From: Planctomyces sp. SH-PL62
GTDB taxonomy: Bacteria; Planctomycetota; Planctomycetia; Planctomycetales; Planctomycetaceae
Assembly (NCBI GenBank): GCA_945893045.1
Contig: CAMDEA010000036.1
Location: 1-54,480, forward strand
Direction: 5' to 3'
DNA length: 54,480 nucleotides
A program made the position numbers and the translations under genes. The notes under the pieces are model-generated. The model worked only from the letters and a program-made list of their open reading frames with translations. It did no database searches and had not been told where the DNA came from. Below are positions 38,501-45,736 of this stretch, piece by piece (within the stretch, counting starts at the first letter, position 1; each line of letters starts with the position of its first letter).

Positions 38501-39409
38501 GGACTTGGCGGAGGCATATTCATCCGCGGACTTACCGAAGGACACGACCGGCTTGCGCGGCTTGTCGTCCCCGATTGCTTGGCTGCCGACCGCATCGGGA
38601 TTTTTCAGCGGAGTCGTCAGACGCACGGGACTCGAAGCACTGCTGCCGGGACCGGCTGGCTTACTGGCAGCATCCGCATCGGCAACCGGCTCTGGACCTT
38701 TCATCGCCGTCCATTGCAGGCGCTGAGCGTCGGTCAGGACCGCAAGTCGCTTCTCTTCAATTTCTTTGCGCAGCTCTTCGCCTTTCGTGCGCATCTCTTC
38801 AAAGTTTGCACGTCCGCCGCCCTCTCGCATTTTCTCGAACATCTCGGTGCGGCGCTTGCTGCTTTCTTCGGCGATGGATTTTAGTTTTGCGATTTGTTCT
38901 TCGGTGAGCTTCAACTCACCGGCGATATCGTTGTCCGCCAACGCACTGACACCACGAGATTGCGTCGCCAATTGTCGATACCGCGTGAACTGCTCGGCGG
39001 ACAGCACCGGTTTGAGGTCCGCATCGGATTGCTTGCGTTGCTCCTCGACGATCTTGGCGATGTCGGCTTGCAGAGCCGTCCGCTCTTCCTCTGAGGCGTC
39101 CCGCATTTTCCCCAGAATGTCGCGAATTCGCGTGTCTTCTCGCTGCTTGTCGCTGATCTCGCGAATCTTGGTTTTCTGCTCGTCGGTCAGCTTGAGTTCT
39201 TCAGCGTTCGACTCGCGCAGCAGCAGGCCCAACGTGGAGCCACCGCCGCCCCCACCTCCGAAACCTCCGAATCCGCCGCCAGGCGCACCTCCGCCGAAGC
39301 CCCCACCACGGTTGCCGCCGCCAGGGCGCTGAGCCACTGCGAAGGACGAACCCAACAGCATGACGACCACCGTCAACGCGATCGCCATTCGGTGTGAGGA
39401 GAATTTCAT
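35525..39409 (-). CDS. Large exported protein with Spy/CpxP-like LTxxQ repeats and secretin-N (NolW-like) domains
   Basis: A 1294-residue protein with a signal peptide ([16 protein letters not shown]), a Gly-rich stretch and then helical segments with LTxxQ motifs ([37 protein letters not shown]) like Spy/CpxP. From about residue 330 an STN-like domain ([24 protein letters not shown]) is followed by at least five secretin-N/NolW repeats (for example [20 protein letters not shown] and [21 protein letters not shown]). The tail is very rich in Ser and Gly. The beta-barrel secretin domain that forms the outer-membrane channel is absent, so it is probably not itself a channel. The stop lies in a GTAG foot. 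It is followed by gspE on the same strand. Confidence 0.82.
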   Translation of the reverse strand: [1294 protein letters not shown]

Positions 39410-39751
39410 GACGAGACTCTCTGCTAGAAGTGGAGCAATCCCCGGTCATCAAAACCGGTTACGAACGGCGGATGCTACCCTTGTCCTGATTCAGAACTCA
39501 ATAAGTCACTAAAATCACCGGCGGGGACGGGGAGCCTGCGGTGACAATATCTCTTGTCACGGTTAGTCGGCACATCCCGCCGGGGACTGTGTGGAATCTT
39601 CCTGACGAACCGGCAAAATCGGCCGCTCGTTGCGGCCAGTTCGGTCGTGAGGAATTGACGGCTGATGCCTGCCTGATCGCTCGGTATCTTGCGTCCGCGT
39701 CGATAGAACTCCAGTCCGTCGGCTTTGGCTCGATTCGAGGAGTGTCTGACC
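39410..39751. other. 342-bp divergent intergenic region
   Basis: Separates the minus-strand secretin-N gene from the plus-strand EF-hand gene and presumably holds both promoters. A short inverted repeat, gtgacaa...ttgtcac, near 39540-39560 could be an operator. No gene is evident. Confidence 0.45.
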
Positions 39752-40813
39752 ATGAATCGCCATGTTTTGGGAATTCGCGGCGCGATGCGAGCGACCCTCA
39801 CGTTGTTGTTGGCAGTAACCTGCACGACGGCGATGGCTCAGGGCTTTCGAGGCGGTGGACCTCCCGGCGGCGGCGGTGGTGGCATGCCCTCGCCAGAAGA
39901 CTCGTTCCGCCGGATGGACCGCAATCAAAACGGTCAGATTGATCCGGACGAAATCCCCAGCTTCTTTCGAGACATGTACGCGAAAGCCGGCATGGATGTT
40001 TCTCGTCCGATCAGCCAGCAGGATTTCCTGCAAGGCTCGCAAAAGCTTCGCGAGCAATTTGAACAAGCTCGCACGAGCGGCGACTTCTCTCAATTCCGTC
40101 GCCCCGAGAGTGGCGGCGGACCTCCAGGAGGTAGCAGCGGACCTCCGAGCTTTCCGTCCCGTTCCGAATCCGATCGCGGCGACGGTCGGCGTCCCGAAGA
40201 ATCCGGTCGAGAGGAACGCCGGGACGACCGCGACCGAGGCCGTGATGATCGCCGTGAATCCTCCTCTTCCAGCAAGTCCACGAAGAAGTCTGCGAAGCCC
40301 AAGACGCGCGTCACTCAGGATCTGCCCGCTGACTATCGCGAGAAGGACAAGAACGGCGACGGCCAGATCGGCTTGTACGAATGGGACCGCAAAGCGTTCG
40401 CGCAGTTCTATGCGCTCGATCGCAACGGCGATGGTTTGCTCACGCCGGACGAGTTGATCGCAGCCACGAAGAAGAGTTCTTCGAGCGACAAATCGTCCTC
40501 GAAGTCTGCCACGACCACTTCAACCGCCGCGCCGTCCGGAGACACATCGAGCTCCCTCAGCGCGAGCGACTCCTCCAAGCCGAACGATTCGTCGTCGATG
40601 AAGACTGCCAGCGCATCGGCGACGACAGAATCGTCTCCCGGCATCAAATCCTTCGTGGGACTCGACAGCAACCGCGATGGCAAGCTGAGCGAGGACGAAT
40701 GGCGTCGCTCACGAACCACTCGCGGGAAGTTCGAGAAGGCGAAGATCGAACTCAAATTCCCCGTCGAACAAGCTCAATACGTCGAATTATTCAACAAGGC
40801 CGAGGCTCAGTAG
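39752..40813 (+). CDS. Exported EF-hand calcium-binding protein
   Basis: A 353-residue protein with a signal peptide (MRATLTLLLAVTCTTAMAQ) and four EF-hand loops: DRNQNGQIDPDE, DKNGDGQIGLYE, DRNGDGLLTPDE and DSNRDGKLSEDE, each with Asp/Asn at positions 1, 3 and 5 and Glu at 12 (calcium ligands). Between loops 1 and 2 lies a Gly/Pro-rich then Arg/Asp/Ser-rich disordered stretch, and between loops 3 and 4 a Ser-rich linker. The ATG at 39752 has GAGGAG upstream. It is divergent from the secretin-N gene, which shares the Gly-rich N-terminal style. Function beyond calcium binding is not visible. Confidence 0.85.
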   Translation: MNRHVLGIRGAMRATLTLLLAVTCTTAMAQGFRGGGPPGGGGGGMPSPEDSFRRMDRNQNGQIDPDEIPSFFRDMYAKAGMDVSRPISQQDFLQGSQKLREQFEQARTSGDFSQFRRPESGGGPPGGSSGPPSFPSRSESDRGDGRRPEESGREERRDDRDRGRDDRRESSSSSKSTKKSAKPKTRVTQDLPADYREKDKNGDGQIGLYEWDRKAFAQFYALDRNGDGLLTPDELIAATKKSSSSDKSSSKSATTTSTAAPSGDTSSSLSASDSSKPNDSSSMKTASASATTESSPGIKSFVGLDSNRDGKLSEDEWRRSRTTRGKFEKAKIELKFPVEQAQYVELFNKAEAQ

Positions 40814-40838
40814 TGACTGCCTCGGACAGGATGACCGC

Positions 40839-41519
40839 GTGAGCCTGCTGACACTAGGCGTGGAAACGTCCGGACTGATTGGAGCCGTCGTATTACGTCG
40901 CGACGGCGAGTCCATTGAATCGGTCACGCTGCAACAAGCCGGCCGTCGGCACGCACAGACGCTGGTCTCCGAAGTCGATGCTCTGCTGCGGCGAGCCAAC
41001 GTGAAAGCGAAGCAGTTGCAAGTGGTCGCCGTCAGCATCGGCCCCGGCAGCTTCACCGGCCTGCGAGTCGGTGTTGTGTTCGCGAAGACGCTGGCCTACG
41101 CGATCGGTTGCCGCTTGATCGCCGTCGATACGTTTCACGCGATCGCCGCCGCCAGCCCGCACGATGTCACTGAAGTCTTCGTCGTTTCCGACGCTCAACG
41201 CGGTGAATTGTTTGTGGGACGCTACTCCCGCGCGGACACGGCGACCGTTGACACAAGCCCGATTCGACAGGGCGAAATCCTCATCGAACCCGCTGACTCC
41301 TTCTGTCGCCGAGCCGGTGAGATCGCCGTCAGCGGCCCCTCAGCGGCGACTCTGCCGCCAACAATGCGGGTGCTCGCGGCCGAATTCCATCTGCCGCGAG
41401 CCGAACTCATCGCCGCTTTGGGCGAGCAACAGGCTCTCGCGGGAGAGCAATCCGACTTGTGGGGACTCGAACCGTTCTACCTCCGTCGCAGCGCCGCCGA
41501 GGAAAAAGCCGCCTCGTGA
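40839..41519 (+). CDS. tsaB: tRNA threonylcarbamoyladenosine biosynthesis protein TsaB
   Basis: A 226-residue ASKHA-fold protein starting LLTLGVETSGLIGAVVL, with the invariant SIGPGSFTGLRVGVVFAKTLAYA motif and the AVDTFHAIAA segment. TsaB forms a complex with TsaD and TsaE that makes the t6A modification on tRNAs reading ANN codons. The start is a GTG at 40839 with AGGA upstream, 25 bases after the EF-hand gene, so the two are likely cotranscribed. Length is normal for TsaB. Confidence 0.93.
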   Translation: MSLLTLGVETSGLIGAVVLRRDGESIESVTLQQAGRRHAQTLVSEVDALLRRANVKAKQLQVVAVSIGPGSFTGLRVGVVFAKTLAYAIGCRLIAVDTFHAIAAASPHDVTEVFVVSDAQRGELFVGRYSRADTATVDTSPIRQGEILIEPADSFCRRAGEIAVSGPSAATLPPTMRVLAAEFHLPRAELIAALGEQQALAGEQSDLWGLEPFYLRRSAAEEKAAS

Positions 41520-41684
41520 ATCGGTTGTGCGAGCACAATGGCAGGCCACTTTGCCCGTAACTATACTCCCGCGCCGGTTTCGCTCGTCGTATCGGAATCA
41601 CCGATCACTCGTCGCAGGGACGGCGGCGTTCACAGGATGCTGCGGCAACGATTCGCCGCCGAATAATTCACAGGAGTCTGAATC

Positions 41685-42008
41685 ATGGCCTTGTACGAAA
41701 TTGAAACCAACGCACACATCATGATCGGCTGGGCCGACTCGCAAGAGCAGGCCGCTCAAATCGCGAAGGAGCATTATCCCGGCGAAGACGTCGTTCGCCT
41801 GACCAAGCGGCCGCGCGACATTTGGGTGATCTCCAAGCGACTGCTCGGCATCGCCGGCAACGCCGAGCCTTGCGATGTGGCTCGCGACTGTCTCTCCCGC
41901 GCGCATGGCGACAAGGTTCACGCCATCCGCCTCTACATGCTCGATACCGGCTCTGATCTGCATGAGGCTCAGCGGGCGATAGAAACCAACATGTCGCTCG
42001 GTTGGTGA
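41685..42008 (+). CDS. Small conserved protein of unknown function
   Basis: A 107-residue protein with no signal or membrane segment, starting ALYEIETNAHIMIGWADSQEQA. A good CAGGAG site precedes the ATG. The composition and the ordered segments (AAQIAKEHYPGEDVVRL and WVISKRLLGIAGNAE) look like a real folded protein, but I do not recognise a family. It is followed by a strong hairpin terminator. Confidence 0.6.
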   Translation: MALYEIETNAHIMIGWADSQEQAAQIAKEHYPGEDVVRLTKRPRDIWVISKRLLGIAGNAEPCDVARDCLSRAHGDKVHAIRLYMLDTGSDLHEAQRAIETNMSLGW

Positions 42009-42039
42009 AGCGAACTCTGAGATTTGAATTCTGAAATCT

Positions 42040-42076
42040 GCCGCCCGGTCGTTCGCGCGACCGGGCGGCTTCGTTT
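42040..42076 (+). terminator. Rho-independent-like terminator
   Basis: A perfect 12-bp stem gccgcccggtcg / cgaccgggcggc (42040-42051 and 42058-42069) with a six-base loop, followed by ttcgttttg, a short T-rich run. It lies 31 bases after the stop of the preceding gene. Confidence 0.72.
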
Positions 42077-42386
42077 TGTAATTCCTACTTTGTGAATGAT
42101 TCAGAACGGCTGCGGTTCTGAGTGCAACGGCTCACCGCAACGCTGCGGCAGTGTTTGCGGATGGATTCCCAACTTCAGTCGGCTTGCCGAGATTGAACAT
42201 CGCATCGCGACAACGACGGGAGACACTCACGCGATTGGCACACGACTCGCTTCCACCACTCCCTCACGGCGAGCGACGGAAACTCGCCGATGACGGAGCA
42301 GATTCGCGGCTGCTACTCAGATTTCTGGTACAGCCTTGTGACACCCACGACGCACGTGGCCGCGACACAATGGGGGAGACAAAATC
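42077..42386. other. 310-bp csrA leader region
   Basis: No gene is convincing here. The region should carry the csrA promoter and 5' leader; a GGGGGAGA site lies just before the csrA ATG. I see no other structure. Confidence 0.45.
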
Positions 42387-42626
42387 ATGTTGGTCCTGAC
42401 TCGCAAGAAGATGGAAACCATTCGCATCGGAGATGACATTACGATCCAAGTGATCCAAACTGGCCGTGGCCGAGTGAAGCTCGGCATTCAAGCCCCCGCG
42501 GACTTGCGCGTGCTGCGTGGTGAGTTGGAATTGCTCGAAGGAGCGCTCGCGGGACTCGCCGACTCAAGCTTCCGCCGAAACGCAGGACGCCCTTGGGAAT
42601 TGGTCCATGAATTCGGAAACAACTAG
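42387..42626 (+). CDS. csrA: Carbon storage regulator CsrA
   Basis: A 79-residue RNA-binding dimer protein, starting with the family's MLVLTRKKMETIRIGDDITI. The downstream GRVKLGIQAPADLRVLRGEL contains the RNA-contact residues (Gly-x-Val-Lys-Leu-Gly-Ile-x-Ala-Pro and the RVLRGEL segment). CsrA binds GGA motifs near ribosome binding sites, repressing or stabilising mRNAs. The strong GGGGGAGA site itself contains a GGA, which allows for autoregulation as in other CsrA systems. The gene overlaps the next one by 20 bases in a different frame. Confidence 0.95.
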   Translation: MLVLTRKKMETIRIGDDITIQVIQTGRGRVKLGIQAPADLRVLRGELELLEGALAGLADSSFRRNAGRPWELVHEFGNN

Positions 42627-43077
42627 CACTGATGATCGTGCCGCGATCAGCGAAGCGGATCGTCCGACGAATGTCGTTTACTTCGACGGTGTCTGCGGGT
42701 TGTGCAACCGCTCCGTGGACTTCATTCTGTCCCGCGACCGTCGAGGAGCGATCCGCTTCGCCCCGCTGCAAGGCGAAACCGCGAAGCTCCGGCCGAATGC
42801 CGAATGCCGAGAGCCGAAAGCCGTCGACTCAAACTTCAGCACCGTGGTTTGGTCTGATTCGCGCGGAGTGGAATTCCTTCGTTCGGCAGCAGCGGTGCGT
42901 ATCCTCTGGCACCTCGGCGGAGCGTGGTGGTTGATCGGCTGGCTGCTGTGGCTGATCCCGCTTCCGCTGCGAGACCTCGGTTATCGCATCATCGCGGCGA
43001 ATCGCTATCGGCTGTTCGGCAAGAAGGAATCGTGCCGGATGCCGACACCGGCCGAGCGTGCGCGGTTCCTGCCGTAG
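42607..43077 (+). CDS. DCC-family (DUF393) thiol-disulfide oxidoreductase-like membrane protein
   Basis: A 156-residue protein with the DCC signature VVYFDGVCGLCNRSVDFIL, followed by RGAIRFAPLQGETAK, and a hydrophobic stretch around residues 98-120 (WWLIGWLLWLIPLPLRDLG). DUF393 proteins have a thioredoxin-like CxxC. A segment between them (PNAECREPK) is encoded by a gccgaatgccgaatgccgag tract typical of intergenic repeats. The ATG at 42607 overlaps the 3' end of csrA, implying coupled expression. The TAG stop (43075-43077) is within a GTAG four bases before a GTAG palindrome. Confidence 0.85.
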   Translation: MNSETTSTDDRAAISEADRPTNVVYFDGVCGLCNRSVDFILSRDRRGAIRFAPLQGETAKLRPNAECREPKAVDSNFSTVVWSDSRGVEFLRSAAAVRILWHLGGAWWLIGWLLWLIPLPLRDLGYRIIAANRYRLFGKKESCRMPTPAERARFLP

Positions 43078-43080
43078 CGC

Positions 43081-43149
43081 GTAGGACGGGCACTCTTGCC
43101 CGTCACGGAGTATCTGCAGCATGACGACGAGCAAGAGTGCCCGTCCTAC
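43081..43149. repeat. GTAG-footed palindromic element
   Basis: Perfect 19-bp arms gtaggacgggcactcttgc (43081-43099) and gcaagagtgcccgtcctac (43131-43149) with a 31-base loop, just after the DCC-family gene. Confidence 0.85.
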
Positions 43150-43216
43150 ATGCTCCGCTTGCGACGACCAAGACCGCTCATCATCATCCGCGCGACCTTT
43201 CATACACGGAGATTGA

Positions 43217-44848
43217 ATGATGGCATCGGATGCTGCTGCAACCCCTTCCCAAAACGTGACTCCCGCGCGACACCTTCGCTGGTGGCCAATCGCCGCCGCC
43301 TTGGGAATCGGAGCCGCGTTGCAGACCGCCGCGACATTCTTCTTTGGTGAGAACCGGCCCTACCTGGATTGGGCGTGCGTGTTCGTCATTTGGCCGCTCA
43401 CCGTATTTCTGCTGCTGCTCTGGTGGACCTTCTGGTCGCGACTGCCGTGGCGAACTCGCGGGCAAGGATTGATGGTGTTGGCCGTCATTGGCGGAACGAG
43501 TTTGGCCTCGTTCCGTTTCGATGAATTCGACGGAGCAATGATCCCGCGTTTTTCACGCCGCTGGCAACCAACCAGAAAAGATCGCGCGTCTGAGTTCTTT
43601 AAGAACGTCGAGACGACAAGTCCCGTGACGGCACAGGACGACTTCGCCAACGAGAGCTTGGTGCCCACCGCAGGTGATTGGCCGGGGTTTCGCGGGCCAA
43701 ACCGAGATGACGTCGTCGTCGGTGAATCACTGCGAACCGACTGGGACTCGAAACCACCGAAGCAACTCTGGAAGCATCCGATTGGTTCCGGCTGGGGCGC
43801 GTTCGCCGTGATTGGCCGCCGGGCATGGACGCTGGAACAGCGCGGCGAGAACGAGTTGTGCGTCTGCTACGACATCGAGACCGGCCGCGAGTTGTGGACG
43901 CACGCCGACGCCGTGCGCTTCAGCAGTCCGCAAGGAGGCGTTGGCCCCTGCTCAACGCCCACCGTGCATGACGGCAAGGTCTTCACTCAGGGTGCGACCG
44001 GAATCTTGAATTGCCTCGACGCCGCGACCGGCCAGCGCGTGTGGACCCACAACACGCTCGAAGACGCTGGATCGCCGAACATCTCTTGGGGTCAAAGTGG
44101 ATCGCCATTGATCGTTGATGATCTGGTCATCGTCAGTCCGGGGAGCAACGACCAGGCAAGCCACGCGAACAAGTCTGCCGTCATCGCTTATTACCGAGAC
44201 AGCGGCGTGAAAGCCTGGGCCTCCGGAAGCCGAATGGGAAGTTACGCTTCTCCGCACTTCGCGACATTGAATGGCTTGCGACAAGTGCTCATCTACGATG
44301 GCCTGGGGCTGATGGCTCTGTCTCCCGAAAACGGACATGAGCTTTGGAAGTTTGATTGGACCAATGGCCCACAAATCAACGCGGCTCAACCCATTCTTGT
44401 CGATGACCAGCGCGTGCTGATTGGCTCCGGTTACGGGCAAGGCAGCGTTCTGATCGGCTTCGATCAGAATGAAAAGTCTGGATCAGAAGTCGCCAAATCA
44501 CGCTGGCAGTCCAAACAATTCAAACTGAAGTTCAACAGCGGAGTCCGCTGCGGCGATTTCCTCTTCGGACTGGATGAAGGCATGCTGACATGTCTGAATT
44601 TGATGACCGGGAAACGGCTCTGGAAGCAAGGCCGATACGGCTACGGCCAGATGTTGCTCGTTCAGGACAAGCTGCTGATCCTGAGCGAAGAAGGCGACGT
44701 CGTACTCGTTCCAGCAACGCCGGAAACTCCGCGTGAGTTGGCTCGGTTTCATGCGATCGACGGCAAGACCTGGAGTCATCCCGTGCTATCGCGCGGCCGA
44801 TTGCTCGTCCGCAACAGCGACGAGGCGGCGTGCTTCGATCTGCGATAG
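43217..44848 (+). CDS. PQQ-like beta-propeller membrane protein
   Basis: A 543-residue protein with about two membrane helices near the N-terminus (WPIAAALGIGAALQTAATFFF and VFVIWPLTVFLLLLWWTFW) plus a third hydrophobic stretch (GLMVLAVIGGTSLASF). The rest is a PQQ-like propeller, introduced by DWPGFRGPNRDDVV, with Trp-ended blades such as YDIETGRELWTHADAV, LDAATGQRVWTHNTL, LSPENGHELWKFDWTN and LMTGKRLWKQGRYG. Such proteins are abundant in planctomycetes; real PQQ binding is unproven. Two adjacent ATG codons (43217 and 43220) follow GGAG; the first is used here. Confidence 0.85.
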   Translation: MMASDAAATPSQNVTPARHLRWWPIAAALGIGAALQTAATFFFGENRPYLDWACVFVIWPLTVFLLLLWWTFWSRLPWRTRGQGLMVLAVIGGTSLASFRFDEFDGAMIPRFSRRWQPTRKDRASEFFKNVETTSPVTAQDDFANESLVPTAGDWPGFRGPNRDDVVVGESLRTDWDSKPPKQLWKHPIGSGWGAFAVIGRRAWTLEQRGENELCVCYDIETGRELWTHADAVRFSSPQGGVGPCSTPTVHDGKVFTQGATGILNCLDAATGQRVWTHNTLEDAGSPNISWGQSGSPLIVDDLVIVSPGSNDQASHANKSAVIAYYRDSGVKAWASGSRMGSYASPHFATLNGLRQVLIYDGLGLMALSPENGHELWKFDWTNGPQINAAQPILVDDQRVLIGSGYGQGSVLIGFDQNEKSGSEVAKSRWQSKQFKLKFNSGVRCGDFLFGLDEGMLTCLNLMTGKRLWKQGRYGYGQMLLVQDKLLILSEEGDVVLVPATPETPRELARFHAIDGKTWSHPVLSRGRLLVRNSDEAACFDLR

Positions 44849-44856
44849 GAGCGTTT

Positions 44857-44911
44857 GTAGTTCGGACGCCTGCGTCCGAATAAATTGACCGGACGTGGGC
44901 GTCCGGTCTAC
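44857..44911. repeat. GTAG-footed double hairpin
   Basis: GTAG at 44857, hairpins ttcggacgcctgcgtccgaa (44861-44880) and accggacgtgggcgtccggt (44888-44907), CTAC at 44908-44911. Nearly identical to the element at 5011-5068. Its right foot contains the TAG stop of the LuxR-type regulator gene. Confidence 0.87.
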
Positions 44912-45576
44912 GCCAACTGATCTGGGCCGATCATGCCGATCTCGAAGGCATAGCGGAACAACTCCGCGCGGCTCTTAACGCCGAGCTTGCGAGTCAGTCG
45001 AACTCGATACGTTTCAGCGGTCTTCACGCTGAGCGACAGTGCGTCGGCGACCTGCTGATTGGTAAAGCCTTGAGCCAACATCTGGAGCACTTCCGTCTCG
45101 CGCTTGCTGAGGAAGGCGGGCGACTTTGATCCGCTGACCGCGTTCTGCATCTTGCCGAGCGATACCGAGCCGGTGCGATCGGCGATTGAGGAGTCGATGA
45201 AAGTTCGGCCTTGAGCGACCTCGCGCAATGCGGCACGCAACTCCGAGACCGACGAGCGTTCGCAGACGTACCCCGCCGCTCCCGCCGCCATCAACAGGCG
45301 AACGAAAGGCATCTCATTGCGCGGCGAGATTGCAATCACGCTCGCTTTCACATCTTGCCGATGCAGAGTTTCGATCAGCGAACTTCCCAAGCCCGCACGC
45401 GGCGAGACCGTCATCAGGATCACGTCGGGGTGATGACCCCGCAGTTGCTCCTGAAGTTGCTCCGCATTTTCCGCTTCGGCAATGACCGTGACTCCTGCGT
45501 CGGATTCCAACAACGAACGCAGAGCGGCGCGCGGCAAAGCCAATTCGTGGGCCAGCAACAGTCGAAGAGCACTCAT
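44908..45576 (-). CDS. LuxR/NarL-type regulator with a degenerate receiver domain
   Basis: A 222-residue protein. The C-terminal HTH of LuxR/NarL type is complete: LSKRETEVLQMLAQGFTNQQ, VADALSLSVKTAETY and RVRLTRKLGVKSRAEL. The N-terminal domain has the receiver fold, but the residues for phosphorylation are missing: aligned to NarL-type receivers the acidic pair is replaced by AH (residues 9-10), the phospho-acceptor Asp by Thr 56 (DVILMTVSPR) and the conserved Lys by Glu 106 (GYVCER). It thus probably acts independently of phosphorylation. The ATG at 45576 has GAGGGAT upstream. No histidine kinase is adjacent. Its targets are unknown. Confidence 0.85.
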   Translation of the reverse strand: MSALRLLLAHELALPRAALRSLLESDAGVTVIAEAENAEQLQEQLRGHHPDVILMTVSPRAGLGSSLIETLHRQDVKASVIAISPRNEMPFVRLLMAAGAAGYVCERSSVSELRAALREVAQGRTFIDSSIADRTGSVSLGKMQNAVSGSKSPAFLSKRETEVLQMLAQGFTNQQVADALSLSVKTAETYRVRLTRKLGVKSRAELFRYAFEIGMIGPDQLA

Positions 45577-45736
45577 GCGATGATCCCTCATTCAAACGGC
45601 CCGGCGGGGCGAGAGGGATTATGTGAAAGCGCCAGCCACCGACTACCGATGGCGGTTACAAGTCTGCAAGGGAAACCAGTAATCGCCAGCGCGCTCCGTG
45701 TGCGGAATCGTCACCGCACATGGATTGCGCGGTCGA

